Shown piece by piece: positions 1 to 9,250 of a DNA stretch of 39,111 nt. This DNA comes from a virus, in the IMG/VR virus record IMGVR_UViG_3300025652_000185, positions 1-39,111 of that record, one strand, 5' to 3'. The translations under genes and the position numbers were made by a program. A model generated the notes under the pieces. It was given only the letters and a program-made list of their open reading frames with translations. It had not been told where the DNA came from and did no database searches. Every line of letters starts with the position of its first letter. Within the stretch, counting starts at the first letter, position 1.

Positions 1-457
1 ATGCATTGCTATCACTAGCATTTATTACTAACCCTCTTGTGCTAGAAGATGTATTTATTTGTAATTTACCAAGAGTAGGTGTTGCATTAATACCAACTGT
101 ATTATACATCTCTATTTGATTATTAGTAGTGTCTACTATAAATATATCTCCACCATCAGAATCTTTTCTTACTAAAAATGCCTCAGTATTAGTCACATCT
201 ATTATTGATGTGCCTTGAATAACTTCGTTAGTTGTTATTGCAGTGCTACCAGTTACAGTTAAGTCACCACTTATAGTAACGTCACCAGATATTGTACCAC
301 CTACAATAGCTACGTTTAATCTACTATTAGTAGTATCTAGTACAGCATTTAATGCTTCTTGAGATGTGTGTGAGTATGCGGCAACTGCATTGCCTGAAGA
401 ATCTAGAAGTACCTTGTTTAGTACTTCCTTTGTTGTAAAATCGTGTAAGCCAGCCAT
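1..457 (-). CDS. Tail fibre / appendage protein, N-terminal part (cut by window edge)
   Basis: The reading frame is open from an ATG at 457 to the left edge, about 152 codons, so the C-terminus is not seen. A good Shine-Dalgarno (AGGAGT) lies just upstream. The protein starts MAGLHDFTTKEVLNKVLLD and, after about residue 55, contains the short beta-repeat GDVTISGDLTVTGST, followed by a segment beginning NEVIQGTSIIDVT. Such GDLTVTG repeats are typical of trimeric beta-structured phage fibres and appendages, especially in marine phages. It is the last gene of the left structural block, after neck or adaptor-like genes, which fits a distal tail or receptor-binding role. The receptor domain itself is outside the window or not identifiable. 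Confidence 0.7.
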   Translation of the reverse strand, partial: MAGLHDFTTKEVLNKVLLDSSGNAVAAYSHTSQEALNAVLDTTNSRLNVAIVGGTISGDVTISGDLTVTGSTAITTNEVIQGTSIIDVTNTEAFLVRKDSDGGDIFIVDTTNNQIEMYNTVGINATPTLGKLQINTSSSTRGLVINASDSNA

Positions 458-560
458 CGTTGACTCCTATTTATTCCACCACCACCGCTTATAGCCTTAT
501 ATAAAATGTAACGTAATTTAATACTTACGTAGTGTAATAATCAAGATAGTATCTTATATA

Positions 561-986
561 TTATTGAAAATTTGCAGGAAGTATAGCACGAAGACCACCA
601 GTTTTTTCACGTCTTCTATCACCAAATCTACGTACAGTTTCTAGGAATTTACCTTTATGCATTTGAGATAACTGTAATGACACAGCAGCTGTTTCGTTAC
701 CTTGGCTACCTGTCTTGTCCATATATAAACACATTTTTACGTAATCAACTATTGCTAAGTGAAAAGCATTATCTATATCAGGCGTATCTGTAATCGCTGT
801 TACTTTCTTAGGGTCTGCCCAATAGTGAATAAGTAATCCATTAGCAACTGCGTGGTCTAAAGGTTGCCACATTTTTCTATCTGTACGTGACTCCCCACTA
901 GATGAATAAGAAGATACAACTCCTATTGCATCTCCTTTTAAAAAGTATACTACTCTATCTTCTGGAAAATTTATATTACTAGCCAT
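561..986 (-). CDS. Putative head-tail connector / adaptor protein
   Basis: A 141-aa protein starting MASNINFPEDRVVYFLKGD. It has no membrane segment or signal peptide. The middle (PLDHAVANGLLIHYWADP, then DNAFHLAIVDYVKMCLY) is a helical segment of the kind seen in small gp6-like or neck adaptor proteins, where a conserved helix packs on the portal. The C-terminal third is basic (VRRFGDRRREKTGG). The start overlaps the stop of the upstream gene by one base (986), so the two are translated together. Its position between the capsid genes and the fibre supports a neck role. The family is inferred from position and character, not from a catalytic motif. Confidence 0.5.
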   Translation of the reverse strand: MASNINFPEDRVVYFLKGDAIGVVSSYSSSGESRTDRKMWQPLDHAVANGLLIHYWADPKKVTAITDTPDIDNAFHLAIVDYVKMCLYMDKTGSQGNETAAVSLQLSQMHKGKFLETVRRFGDRRREKTGGLRAILPANFQ

Positions 987-1336
987 TAGTCTGGTTGCTC
1001 CACTGCTGATTCTGATTCTATATCAGATACTAAAACTTCTCCATTTAAAAGTCTTGGTATCTTTATGTAGTCCCCACTACTGTCCATAAAATCTACTCTA
1101 TATATTTTATTTAATTCAAGCGTGTTACTACTTGAGTCTTGACCTGAATCTGAAATATCATAATACGTTTGGTCTTTTACTATGTTAATTTTTGCTGACA
1201 TACTTTTAGTTGAGTATAATCCACACTCAACTAGCGCATCATTTATTAATGACATAATGTAAGCTTCAGGTGCATCTGGAAACACTTGACGTATTCTACT
1301 AATTATTTGTTTTACTGTTAATGAATGAACTGCCAT
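986..1336 (-). CDS. Putative head-tail adaptor (neck) protein
   Basis: A 116-aa protein. The N-terminal half (VKQIISRIRQVFPDAPEAY, then IMSLINDALVECGLYSTK) is helical. The second half is beta-rich with a YYDIS segment and a KIYRVDFMD strand, a layout common to small phage adaptors in which short helices bind the portal and a beta part faces the tail. It sits two bases downstream of the coiled-coil structural gene and overlaps the next gene by one base. No enzyme motif is visible. It could also be a minor tail component. Confidence 0.5.
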   Translation of the reverse strand: MAVHSLTVKQIISRIRQVFPDAPEAYIMSLINDALVECGLYSTKSMSAKINIVKDQTYYDISDSGQDSSSNTLELNKIYRVDFMDSSGDYIKIPRLLNGEVLVSDIESESAVEQPD

Positions 1337-1338
1337 AA

Positions 1339-2589
1339 TTACCTCGCTAAGTAAGCTAATCCTTTATCGTAGTCAACTTGTAACTTTACTTGTTGTTGCG
1401 TATAAATATTATAATTACGTTGATTGTTTTCAAGATTTTGAGAATAAGCCTGCACTTCAGTAGTTACTTGAGCGCTATACTTATTTAATTCTGCTAAAAA
1501 TTTAGATACAAGGTCATCGTTATTTTGTATAGCTGCTTGTAAAGCTTGAGATTTATTTTGTAAATCTAAAGCTTGGTCTTGAGCTTTGTTAAACTTATCT
1601 ACGTCTATTGCTTGAGATGCTTCTTGTTGCGCATCAGCTGCATCAAGTTGAGCCTGTGTTAATTCAACTTGTAAGTCTGTATTGTGCTTTGCTAGTTCTG
1701 CTTGAACATTAGCTTGATACTTTGAATTTTCTTTATTGAACTCATTCAACTCGTTATCAATATCTATCCTATAAGAATTTAATAACTGAGATTGTTTTTG
1801 TAATTCAATAGATGCTAACTCTACGTCTTCATTTGTAACAAGCATTGCATCAAAATCATTACCACTTCCAAAATTAACAGTAGTAGCAGGTTTACTATAC
1901 GCAGGAACGTTACCACTAATGTCAGCTTTTGAAATCGTAGAAACTGTAATTGCACTTACAGCGCTTGTACTTGCGTCTGAGTTACTAGCGGCTACGTATG
2001 ATAGAGTTGCTAAACTAGGAGCGCTAGGTGCAGATGCAGATATACTTAAGTCTGACTTTATAAAACTACTTATTTTATTTTGTAAAGATTTAATAGATGC
2101 ATATAGTGATACTAAATATTCTCCATCATCTGGAAACTTTGCTATTGCAGAATCTCCAAAAGCTACTGTTGGGTACGCTAGTGTTTCTACGACTGCAAGG
2201 TTAGAGCCTGTAGGCGTTGGTATAATTTTTAATACATTGTTTTCTATATAGTAAACAGGGTCACTAATTGAAGCTGCTATCATATCACTAGCATCTGAAG
2301 CCCTACCACTTAAAGCTGGAGATATTCTTCTACAAGGTTGATTTATTGTTCCATCACCTCTAATTACACTAAATACTTCTGAGCCTAATAATGTTAATTG
2401 AGTATTTCCAGCACTACCATTTAAGCTATTGGAAGTGGTAAACATTTCTTGTTTATTTCTAGGTAATGCATTTAATACCTCTTTAGCACCATCAGTTAAA
2501 AACTGTGTTACCTCATTTTGAGTAGGTGCGCTACTGCCATCTATTGAAAGACCTGTAAGTCCTTCTACTTGTACTTCAAATGTTGCCAT
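1339..2589 (-). CDS. Virion structural protein with N-terminal neck-like domain and C-terminal coiled coil
   Basis: A 416-aa protein. Residues 1-170 form a mixed domain with a helical start (NEVTQFLTDGAKEVLNALP) resembling tail-tubular or adaptor N-termini. Residues about 180-250 are low-complexity Ser/Ala/Thr. Residues about 255-410 are a long Gln/Asn-rich coiled coil ending YNIYTQQQVKLQVDYDKGLA. This combination is widespread in marine podovirus-like genomes as an uncharacterised virion protein. The start overlaps the stop of the Lys-rich peptide (TAATG), so translation is coupled. The coiled coil suggests a fibrous or rod-like element near the neck; that is inference. Confidence 0.55.
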   Translation of the reverse strand: MATFEVQVEGLTGLSIDGSSAPTQNEVTQFLTDGAKEVLNALPRNKQEMFTTSNSLNGSAGNTQLTLLGSEVFSVIRGDGTINQPCRRISPALSGRASDASDMIAASISDPVYYIENNVLKIIPTPTGSNLAVVETLAYPTVAFGDSAIAKFPDDGEYLVSLYASIKSLQNKISSFIKSDLSISASAPSAPSLATLSYVAASNSDASTSAVSAITVSTISKADISGNVPAYSKPATTVNFGSGNDFDAMLVTNEDVELASIELQKQSQLLNSYRIDIDNELNEFNKENSKYQANVQAELAKHNTDLQVELTQAQLDAADAQQEASQAIDVDKFNKAQDQALDLQNKSQALQAAIQNNDDLVSKFLAELNKYSAQVTTEVQAYSQNLENNQRNYNIYTQQQVKLQVDYDKGLAYLAR

Positions 2590-2687
2590 TAATATCCGTA
2601 TTTCTTCTTAGTTATTTTCTTTTTCTTACGTGAAACTTTTTTCTTTTTTGCTGGCGGTTTATTTTTCATTGGCTTTTTATACATCAT
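2589..2687 (-). CDS. Lys-rich 32-aa peptide
   Basis: A short ORF (first ATG at 2687, second at 2684) between two structural genes. More than half of the residues are Lys or Arg (for example KKKKVSRKKKKITKKK). It overlaps the stop of the upstream zinc-ribbon gene, and its own stop overlaps the start of the next gene as TAATG. Tight coupling on both sides and no frame interruption argue that it is translated. Function is unknown; the charge suggests nucleic acid or capsid-lumen binding. It resembles in composition the Lys-rich proteins near the right end of the window. Confidence 0.5.
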   Translation of the reverse strand: MMYKKPMKNKPPAKKKKVSRKKKKITKKKYGY

Positions 2688-2913
2688 ACTTTATATTACC
2701 CCATTTTTGTTTTTGTAATCGTTTAACTGAAGTGTCCATATCTTCAGTTCTAAAATCTATTTGGTCTTTACGTATTGCAGTAGCCCAAGGGTTACCTTCT
2801 CTAATTACAAACTGAGTAGAGTACAAAGGCTCTGAAGCTTTTTGCCCACAACTACGACAATAGAACCATCCTTCTTTGTTTGGTTCACCACAATTTATAC
2901 ATTTTTTTTTCAT
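2677..2913 (-). CDS. Small zinc-ribbon protein
   Basis: A 78-aa protein with a clear N-terminal zinc ribbon: C5-x2-C8, ten residues, then C19-x2-C22. The remaining 55 residues are mixed charged and helical with no recognisable enzyme motif. It lies between the decoration-like gene and the neck genes on the late strand, so it may be a virion or assembly factor, but zinc ribbons of this sort also bind nucleic acid. The gap upstream (2914-3000) holds a hairpin rather than a gene. Confidence 0.6.
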   Translation of the reverse strand: MKKKCINCGEPNKEGWFYCRSCGQKASEPLYSTQFVIREGNPWATAIRKDQIDFRTEDMDTSVKRLQKQKWGNIKYDV

Positions 2914-2933
2914 ACTATTCCTTAGTTTAGTTT

Positions 2934-2962
2934 TGGGGAGAAACTTTTATTGAATCTCCCCA
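2934..2962 (-). other. Hairpin downstream of the capsid/decoration genes
   Basis: An 8-bp perfect inverted repeat, TGGGGAGA and TCTCCCCA, with a 13-base loop. It sits in the short gap after the decoration-like gene stop (3001). No U-run follows it on the minus strand (the next bases are AAAACTA), so it is not a textbook terminator. It may be an RNA-stabilising or processing hairpin for the abundant capsid mRNA, or a weak terminator. Confidence 0.45.
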
Positions 2963-3000
2963 CAGTACTATTAAACTGTTATCCTTATTTATTCGGATTG

Positions 3001-3480
3001 TTAAGCAATTGTGTCTGCTCCTGTTGAAAATGCAGAATCAGTTAAGTCAGCTACTACGCCCTGAACGTACCATCTTGAACCATCACTAAAGATGTCAAAA
3101 GTATTTCCGGGGTTTGCACTAGCAGTATTAACAATGAAATCGTCGTTAGCAACGGCTTGGTCGCCTGCTGCTCCGTCAACTTCTTGAATCATTCCAACAT
3201 TAGCAAGGTTAGCACCAGAGCCTAAGTCAATATTTACAATATGACTCATACCTCCGTCTGCACCTGCTACTTGCTCACTTAACACTATCTTACATTGCCA
3301 ACCGGCTAAGCCTACGTCAGGAAGACTGACTGTAGTATTAGCTGCTGGGTTTACTAAGATAATCTTACCAGAATCTTCTTCTAGTAAAGTGCTAGTAGCT
3401 GTTACAATTTTTATATTTGCATCCAAATATACTTTACCGTAATCGCCACTACTTTCATTTAATACACTACTTCTAGCCAT
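3001..3480 (-). CDS. Capsid decoration-like / virion protein
   Basis: A 159-aa protein encoded immediately after the major capsid gene. An upstream in-frame ATG exists at 3534, but the start at 3480 (MARSSVLNES) is preferred: GGAAGGAG lies 6-7 bases upstream and the start comes one base after the capsid stop. The protein is beta-rich with many Gly, Ala, Val and Ser (for example EEDSGKIILVNPAANTTVSL), resembling small beta-sandwich head-decoration or accessory proteins. No transmembrane segment is present. Position and expression coupling with the capsid gene are the main support for a decoration role; a minor tail protein is the alternative. Confidence 0.55.
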   Translation of the reverse strand: MARSSVLNESSGDYGKVYLDANIKIVTATSTLLEEDSGKIILVNPAANTTVSLPDVGLAGWQCKIVLSEQVAGADGGMSHIVNIDLGSGANLANVGMIQEVDGAAGDQAVANDDFIVNTASANPGNTFDIFSDGSRWYVQGVVADLTDSAFSTGADTIA

Positions 3481-3481
3481 C

Positions 3482-4864
3482 TTATACTCCTTCCAAGTCG
3501 TACAATGCGTGAGACTCAGGAAGACAAACTTCAAGACCTGCTTCGGTAAGAATCATATCTTTCCTTAAGTCTTCGTCTTTTGACTGCACGTCTGTTACGA
3601 TTTGAGTATCTCTGTTATAACCATTTCCAATAAGAGGTCTGTACATTAAGTACTTCATATCAGCCATAAGCATATAGCTTGCGCTGATACCTCTGAATAG
3701 AGGCTCTTTAACTAAGTTAAGCGTTCCGTGAACTGTATCAATCATCATAACTTTATGTCCAAAAGAACCAGTACGAGATTCCATTTGATAAGGAAACCCT
3801 CCAGAGTTATGACCTATTGATGAATCAAGAAATGCGTTATCACCTAGTTTATTAAAAAATGAAATAACAGGCAGTGAACAAAGTACTAACTTATCACTTG
3901 AACTACCACGAGCAGGGTCAAAAATGACTTCAAGGTCACTTAATAGTCTGTCGTAAGTAAGTTCTGCGTCAGCTACTCTTCTGTAATAAGACTTACCTGA
4001 AGAGTATGAGAAATCATCAGTAGCTTCGTGTAATGGGTCTACATTTTTTAAAATGTTACCTATAATACCTTCTGAGTATTGGATTCCACCAACTCGTGCT
4101 TTTTGTCCAAAGAGCATTGCTCTTTCTATGTCTACTTTATGCTCACGTAGTTTTTCTGACCAAATACGATTCCATTCGTATTCGTAACCTCTGAATCGAG
4201 TTGCCAATGCAGTTCCAGTCATCTCAGCAGCTGTTTTAAAGATTTGAGTATATCCATAATTATCTTCAATTTCTGTTGAGAAAACGTCGGGCGCACCAGA
4301 ACCTTCTTCAAAAGAAGTACCAATTACTTGACAGTCATCATTGTCTGTTAAGACACCAGCACCAGCTGGGCCTGCGTTAGAGATAGAAACAACTTGTCCT
4401 GTAAAAGAACTAGATGTTCCTTGGTCTGTAACAGCAGAGGCTACACGAACAATTACTTGTCCTATTCCGGTAGATTCATCCGCAGATTGAACTGCAAATA
4501 CCATACCTTTTTGTAACCAATCAACAGATGCTCCACCACTATCAACGGACAAACTATAAGAGGTTCCAGCAACAACAGCATCAGTACCGTTAGGCGTAGC
4601 TGCTAATGCAAAACTTCTATTTGTCCAGTTAATTGGATTTCTATTTTCGAGGTAACGAAATACTGAATCGTCCGTAGGTACTTTATTAACCTGACTAAGA
4701 TATACAAAGAACGGTGACTCTTCTGGAGTCAGTTCGTGTACTCTATCGCCAAAGTTATAAATCCGCCTACGGTCAGGGGCTGTCCCTGTGCCAGAATCAC
4801 TAGCTGTAGTCGAGGCTGTAATGTCAGATGCTTTTAAACCACCTGAGTTGTATGATATAGCCAT
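3482..4864 (-). CDS. Major capsid protein (HK97-fold, SU10/DUF5309-like)
   Basis: A 460-aa protein placed directly after the scaffold gene, as expected for a major capsid gene. Features resemble the SU10/DUF5309-type HK97-fold capsid family: an N-arm followed by HELTPEESPFFVYLSQ, a long central helix around IERAMLFGQKARVGG, a segment on vF-DPARGSSSDKLVLCS typical of the P-domain, and a C-terminal stretch in which KDMILTEAGLEVCLPESHA ends the protein. Length fits capsid proteins lacking an N-terminal prohead protease region; no protease gene is seen nearby. It forms the icosahedral shell. Confidence is high from context and overall pattern. Confidence 0.85.
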   Translation of the reverse strand: MAISYNSGGLKASDITASTTASDSGTGTAPDRRRIYNFGDRVHELTPEESPFFVYLSQVNKVPTDDSVFRYLENRNPINWTNRSFALAATPNGTDAVVAGTSYSLSVDSGGASVDWLQKGMVFAVQSADESTGIGQVIVRVASAVTDQGTSSSFTGQVVSISNAGPAGAGVLTDNDDCQVIGTSFEEGSGAPDVFSTEIEDNYGYTQIFKTAAEMTGTALATRFRGYEYEWNRIWSEKLREHKVDIERAMLFGQKARVGGIQYSEGIIGNILKNVDPLHEATDDFSYSSGKSYYRRVADAELTYDRLLSDLEVIFDPARGSSSDKLVLCSLPVISFFNKLGDNAFLDSSIGHNSGGFPYQMESRTGSFGHKVMMIDTVHGTLNLVKEPLFRGISASYMLMADMKYLMYRPLIGNGYNRDTQIVTDVQSKDEDLRKDMILTEAGLEVCLPESHALYDLEGV

Positions 4865-4889
4865 AATATTCTCCTATGCTATGTTTATG

Positions 4890-5588
4890 TTAAGGCAATC
4901 TTCCAGCTTTAGACGCTCCCATAAGAGTGTCCCAAGCTTTCGATTCGTTCGACTTACGTACTGGAACTTGATTGCTCTGAGTTCCTGCTGTACGTGGAGC
5001 CGCTTGTTTCGTTTGTGGAACTTGTACGGTTTGTCTTGACATAGATTTTCCTGTTTGTTCACGCCAAAGATTTACTAACGAACCTACTGGTACGTTAGAT
5101 TTTGGTTGTGACACAAAATCAAGAAACTCATTAATGTCATTGTCATTCATATTGTGACTATTACGTAGTTCATTCCGTGTGTTATTCATTGTCATTTCAG
5201 ATTGCATACGTCCGATTTCTTTATCTACTACACTGTGTACTAGCTGTTGTTCTCTTTCTGTACGCATCTTATATGACGCTGAATCTGGTTTGTAGTATGC
5301 ATCCCAAGGGTTAAACTCGTCCTCGGACATTTGCACCTGCTCTGGTTGGGGTGTTTGTTTTTGATTTTCCTGTTGTATACTGAGGTACTCTGTAATGGAA
5401 GATTGTAACTTTGCATTATCTGCACTTGATTTGTCATACATTGACTGCCATTTCTTTACCTCATCCTCTAGCGGATTAGACTCAACTTGTTGTTCTTCTA
5501 CAAACTCCTGTCCATCTATGTTTGCGGATGTTTCCTGTTCTTGTTCGATTTGCTGCTCTACGACAGCATCTGCATTAGCTTCAGCCAT
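4890..5588 (-). CDS. Scaffold protein
   Basis: A 232-aa acidic, Gln/Glu-rich protein between portal and major capsid genes. Residues 1-40 are strongly acidic, and residues about 45-80 and 115-150 look like coiled coils. A Pro/Gln-rich linker follows and the C-terminal end is basic and compact (SKAWDTLMGASKAGRLP). Internal scaffolds typically combine an acidic helical body with a basic C-terminal capsid-binding tail, and gene order portal-scaffold-capsid is standard. It would guide procapsid assembly and leave before or during packaging. No catalytic residues of a protease are apparent. Confidence 0.75.
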   Translation of the reverse strand: MAEANADAVVEQQIEQEQETSANIDGQEFVEEQQVESNPLEDEVKKWQSMYDKSSADNAKLQSSITEYLSIQQENQKQTPQPEQVQMSEDEFNPWDAYYKPDSASYKMRTEREQQLVHSVVDKEIGRMQSEMTMNNTRNELRNSHNMNDNDINEFLDFVSQPKSNVPVGSLVNLWREQTGKSMSRQTVQVPQTKQAAPRTAGTQSNQVPVRKSNESKAWDTLMGASKAGRLP

Positions 5589-5603
5589 ATTGTTTTCCTT
5601 TTT

Positions 5604-7658
5604 TTAAAATGTCTCGTCATCTTCTGGAACAGGACTACTCATACTACCGAGCATAGCATCTTGCTGGCGTGCGATAGCATTTTGTAATCTTTCCGATTCG
5701 AGCTTCACTTTTGTTGTTAGTTCGTTGGCATTTATTCTCTTATCAGCTCTGGCGTCTGATGCTACATTACCGAGTTTAGATTTAAACTTTTGAACCTCAA
5801 CTCGTTTTCTGTCAGCAACTGACTCCCTTCGGGCGGTTTGCAAGTCTCCTTGCAATTCTTTTAATTGCTCTTGTAATTGAGCATTTAATCCTTGTAATTG
5901 TTCTATTTCCCCTGACCTTTTCATTATACCTTCTTTATCAAATATTTCTGGATTCTTTTTTAAGACCTCAAGTTTATCAACTATACCCATTTGGTATGCC
6001 TCTAAATATACATTAAGTTCTGCATATTTGGAAGTAGGTAACGTAGAACCCGGAACAATACGTATGTCGTGCTGTTCAATATTGTTTTTATCTTTTTGTA
6101 TATCTATGATAGTTTGCGTTACGTCATCATACATATTAACAGTAACTTCTGTTAAATCATTGTTTGGTTGTGCTGTTCTAAAATATTTCTTATACGTATA
6201 CTGTTGTTTAGACATTGCGTAAACAACACGACCTAATTTTATAATACTATGTTCTACATCACGTAGCTTTGACTTACTACGTTCAGAGCCTAGCGCAACC
6301 ATTTGTTGCGTACCCTTAAATGTTTCTGGCCCTTTATCTGCAACACCGTGCATTATTTCTGGTATACCAAATATAAAATCTATATAAAACTCACATTGTT
6401 GTATTAATCTATAAAACTCTCCAGACAAGGGAGTAGGTGACGGATAGTGAGGTTCTCCTTGTGAGCTATCAACTTCTATAACAGCATTAGGATTTGCCCA
6501 GTCACGTTCTAGTTGGTCTAGTCCATTTACTGCACTGCCTACAGGTACAAGTAATTTTAAACCTGCCGATGCTTGTGCGTGTGATAATGCTAGTGACCAT
6601 AACTTATTTAACAATCTTTGCATTGGTAACGCCCTAGATACGTCAGACCTAGGGTATGGAGTCTCTGTCCAGTTATTAGGAAAGGCAACAATAGGATAGT
6701 CTTTTAAGTTTAATGTGTATTCATCTAATACTATCTCACCGCAAGTTACCATAACAGCTACTCTTGTTTGTAAAAAAGCTTCATAAGATAATAAATTTCT
6801 TTCGAAGTCTACAGCTCGCTCATCTGATATTATTAAGAACTCTTCTTCGTTTAATACAGATTCTGCACCTGTTTGATTATCTATAAGTCTATAGAAGGTA
6901 ACTTTCTTTTTATAAAATCTTTCTAAAACTTGATACTTGTTTTCCCTATAGTAATCATAATCTTTAGTTTCTGACGGTGTATATACATCTCTTGATAGTT
7001 TATTTTGAGTATTAGGAAAGTCTTCATCTGAATACGTAGATATATCATTTAAGATACTATCTAGTTCTTCTCCTGTTTCTTTATCTATCGTTGAACCAAG
7101 TTCTGGGTAGAGGTTCACAAGTTGCTCACCTGTTAAGATAGTAGACAAAATAATGCCATCGGCATCACCAAACCATCTATCTCTTGAAGAAGGAGGAACG
7201 TAAACCCTAAAAGGATTGATGTGAGCAAACCTTACGTCGCCCCTACCCATATCTGCTTCACTGTCAACATATACGTATAAGTACCCAATGCCAACAGTTG
7301 AAAAATCGTGTATTGCTTGCTTTACTTGAGAGTCCCCATCTGACCCTTCCCATATAGAACCAAGCATTGTTTGCCATACTTTAGCCATCTTTACGTCACT
7401 ATCCTCACGAGGCATAGCAGTAAACACTGGCGGCCTTGCTGTCATAAAAGATTTTAACTTTTCTACAGCAGGAGATATTCTATCCATAGGAATATCTGCT
7501 TGATTACGTGACTGTAACTCGTCAGACTCGTCAGAACTAAAGTGGTTACCTAAATAAAAATCTAAATCTTTACGTGCTTGAGAATCCCAAGAGTCCCTAG
7601 CATCTCGCCATCTTTTAAATAATTCTTCGTTGTATAACGCTTTCGGGTCGTATTCCAT
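5604..7658 (-). CDS. Portal protein
   Basis: A 684-aa protein, the usual size for large podovirus-type portals. The N-terminal part (about 20-120) carries a pattern seen in portals: FYLGNHFSSDE, then DIPMDRISPAVEKLKSF and TARPPVFTAMPRE. The middle contains AFPNNWTETPYPRSDV, typical of the clip/wing region. Residues about 560-680 are a long charged, Gln-rich helix consistent with a barrel or crown. It forms the dodecameric ring at one capsid vertex to which the terminase docks. Its start overlaps the terminase stop by one base at 7658, giving the standard terL-portal-scaffold-capsid order. Confidence 0.85.
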   Translation of the reverse strand: MEYDPKALYNEELFKRWRDARDSWDSQARKDLDFYLGNHFSSDESDELQSRNQADIPMDRISPAVEKLKSFMTARPPVFTAMPREDSDVKMAKVWQTMLGSIWEGSDGDSQVKQAIHDFSTVGIGYLYVYVDSEADMGRGDVRFAHINPFRVYVPPSSRDRWFGDADGIILSTILTGEQLVNLYPELGSTIDKETGEELDSILNDISTYSDEDFPNTQNKLSRDVYTPSETKDYDYYRENKYQVLERFYKKKVTFYRLIDNQTGAESVLNEEEFLIISDERAVDFERNLLSYEAFLQTRVAVMVTCGEIVLDEYTLNLKDYPIVAFPNNWTETPYPRSDVSRALPMQRLLNKLWSLALSHAQASAGLKLLVPVGSAVNGLDQLERDWANPNAVIEVDSSQGEPHYPSPTPLSGEFYRLIQQCEFYIDFIFGIPEIMHGVADKGPETFKGTQQMVALGSERSKSKLRDVEHSIIKLGRVVYAMSKQQYTYKKYFRTAQPNNDLTEVTVNMYDDVTQTIIDIQKDKNNIEQHDIRIVPGSTLPTSKYAELNVYLEAYQMGIVDKLEVLKKNPEIFDKEGIMKRSGEIEQLQGLNAQLQEQLKELQGDLQTARRESVADRKRVEVQKFKSKLGNVASDARADKRINANELTTKVKLESERLQNAIARQQDAMLGSMSSPVPEDDETF

Positions 7659-9250
7659 TAAACCCTTGCGCCTGTAAGCCAGTTATATGATTTCAATTTT
7701 TTCCTCACTTTAGATATTGTATCTGAAGCACCTTTCTTAAACCTGCTACTAGCAGGTGGTCTTGCAAAGTAATCAGCATAATACAACGCATCCATTAAGT
7801 CATCGTGCTTCGAAACGGGATGTTCAAACATCTCATCAACTAAGTCTGTCATAGATTTGCGTATGTATAATTTTTTAGAATTTACTATAGCTCCTAACGA
7901 AGTTTCAAGTCTATCTTGTTTTTTTATTCCACCCGGAGGCTTTACACCTTTAAAGATACCCGGCATTAACCTTCTATCTGTTGACGCAAGTCTTGTTGTC
8001 ATATCACGTACCATCTCCTGAGCAGCTACTGTTTCTATCGTAACTCTACGCACAGGTGCATATTTATTTGCGTATTGTATAATTATTTCAGGTAAATCAA
8101 ATGTAGGTATGCGTTCTCTGTAGTAATCAAGTACGTATCTATTCTTATCTGAATCAACACCTATAACAACTATTGCTTGATAGTCAGACGTAGAAGTTGC
8201 AGTTGCAGCTATGTCTACTCCTATGTAAACGTTTATTGGTATAGACTCGCCTTTTAAATCTAAGAAACAAAATCTATCTTGGCTTTTAAATATACCATTG
8301 TGATATTTAATTCTATCTATTTTAAACGAAGCAGAAGAAGCATCACGTGCGTCATTCATATATTCTTGCGCAAACTTGTTTAACATACCGGCTTCAGCAA
8401 ATTCAGCTTTCTTACGTTCTAGTTTACTAAGTGGAAACTGTTCTTCCCATATTGGCTTTTCGTTTTCTATAGCTCTATAAAAGTTTAAATCCCAAGGATA
8501 TGATTCTTTATTTTGCTTTGCTTCATTAAATCCGTCTATTGTCATCTGTAAAAAACTATCAAAGTGTACGATTGTACCTGATAACCATATCCAACCTTCT
8601 CTACCCGGTGATTCTTCTAGCGCTGGGTATACAGTAGATACAACCCATTTCTTTATTTCTGAGCGCCTTTCAGGCGTTTTAGTATTTAACTCTGATTCAA
8701 AGTCATCTAAAATAATACCAGTGTACCTTACATCTATTTCTGTACGTCCACGTAGCCTTTGACTAGTACCCTTAGCGATTATCCTATCTCCCTTAGCAGT
8801 TACTAAATCTTTCTCTGTCCAGCGTTTACCAGCTAAATCACCTGCTAATTGACCAAAGTAGTACTGAATAGACCTATTAGACTCTAAATGATTACGTATA
8901 TACTTCAAGTGGTCTATTGCCTGACCTTGTTCTTCTGCTACCCAAGCTATAAAATTACGTTCTTCTGACGGAGAAAAGCATATTTTATGTAGTATAGCTG
9001 CTTTTGCAAGTATAGACTTACCAAAACCCCTAGGCATTATGTTACAAACACGTGCGCCCGGCTTTGTTGTTATAAGTTTCTTAGCTACTTCATAGTGGAA
9101 TGACGGTGATTGACTCTTATTTAAAAAATCATTAGGTAAAAACGCACGTCCAAAGTAAATAAGGTCGTTATAGCAACGTGAAAGTATCTCTTCTTTCTCA
9201 GATAGCTCGGACGGAGAGCTTATAATGTTGAATACTTTATCTTTTTCCAA
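7658..9250 (-). CDS. terL: Terminase large subunit
   Basis: A 530-aa packaging motor with both domains visible. ATPase: Walker A PRGFGKS at residues 73-79, Walker B with acidic residues at 182-185 (IILDDFE). Nuclease: D346 in YIGVDIA, E406 in TIETVAA, and D483/D484 in KHDDLMDAL, the usual three-acid RNase H-like set. The start is a TTG at 9250; an in-frame TGA lies two codons upstream, so no longer version exists, and the first internal Met would remove a large part of the domain. The gene overlaps a small upstream ORF by 31 bases, suggesting coupled translation. Confidence 0.92.
   Translation of the reverse strand: MEKDKVFNIISSPSELSEKEEILSRCYNDLIYFGRAFLPNDFLNKSQSPSFHYEVAKKLITTKPGARVCNIMPRGFGKSILAKAAILHKICFSPSEERNFIAWVAEEQGQAIDHLKYIRNHLESNRSIQYYFGQLAGDLAGKRWTEKDLVTAKGDRIIAKGTSQRLRGRTEIDVRYTGIILDDFESELNTKTPERRSEIKKWVVSTVYPALEESPGREGWIWLSGTIVHFDSFLQMTIDGFNEAKQNKESYPWDLNFYRAIENEKPIWEEQFPLSKLERKKAEFAEAGMLNKFAQEYMNDARDASSASFKIDRIKYHNGIFKSQDRFCFLDLKGESIPINVYIGVDIAATATSTSDYQAIVVIGVDSDKNRYVLDYYRERIPTFDLPEIIIQYANKYAPVRRVTIETVAAQEMVRDMTTRLASTDRRLMPGIFKGVKPPGGIKKQDRLETSLGAIVNSKKLYIRKSMTDLVDEMFEHPVSKHDDLMDALYYADYFARPPASSRFKKGASDTISKVRKKLKSYNWLTGARV

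Noticed and set aside
1919-2251. Plus-strand 110-aa ORF inside the coiled-coil structural gene
   Set aside because: It is antisense to a well-supported gene with good coupling and has no Shine-Dalgarno or recognisable domain.
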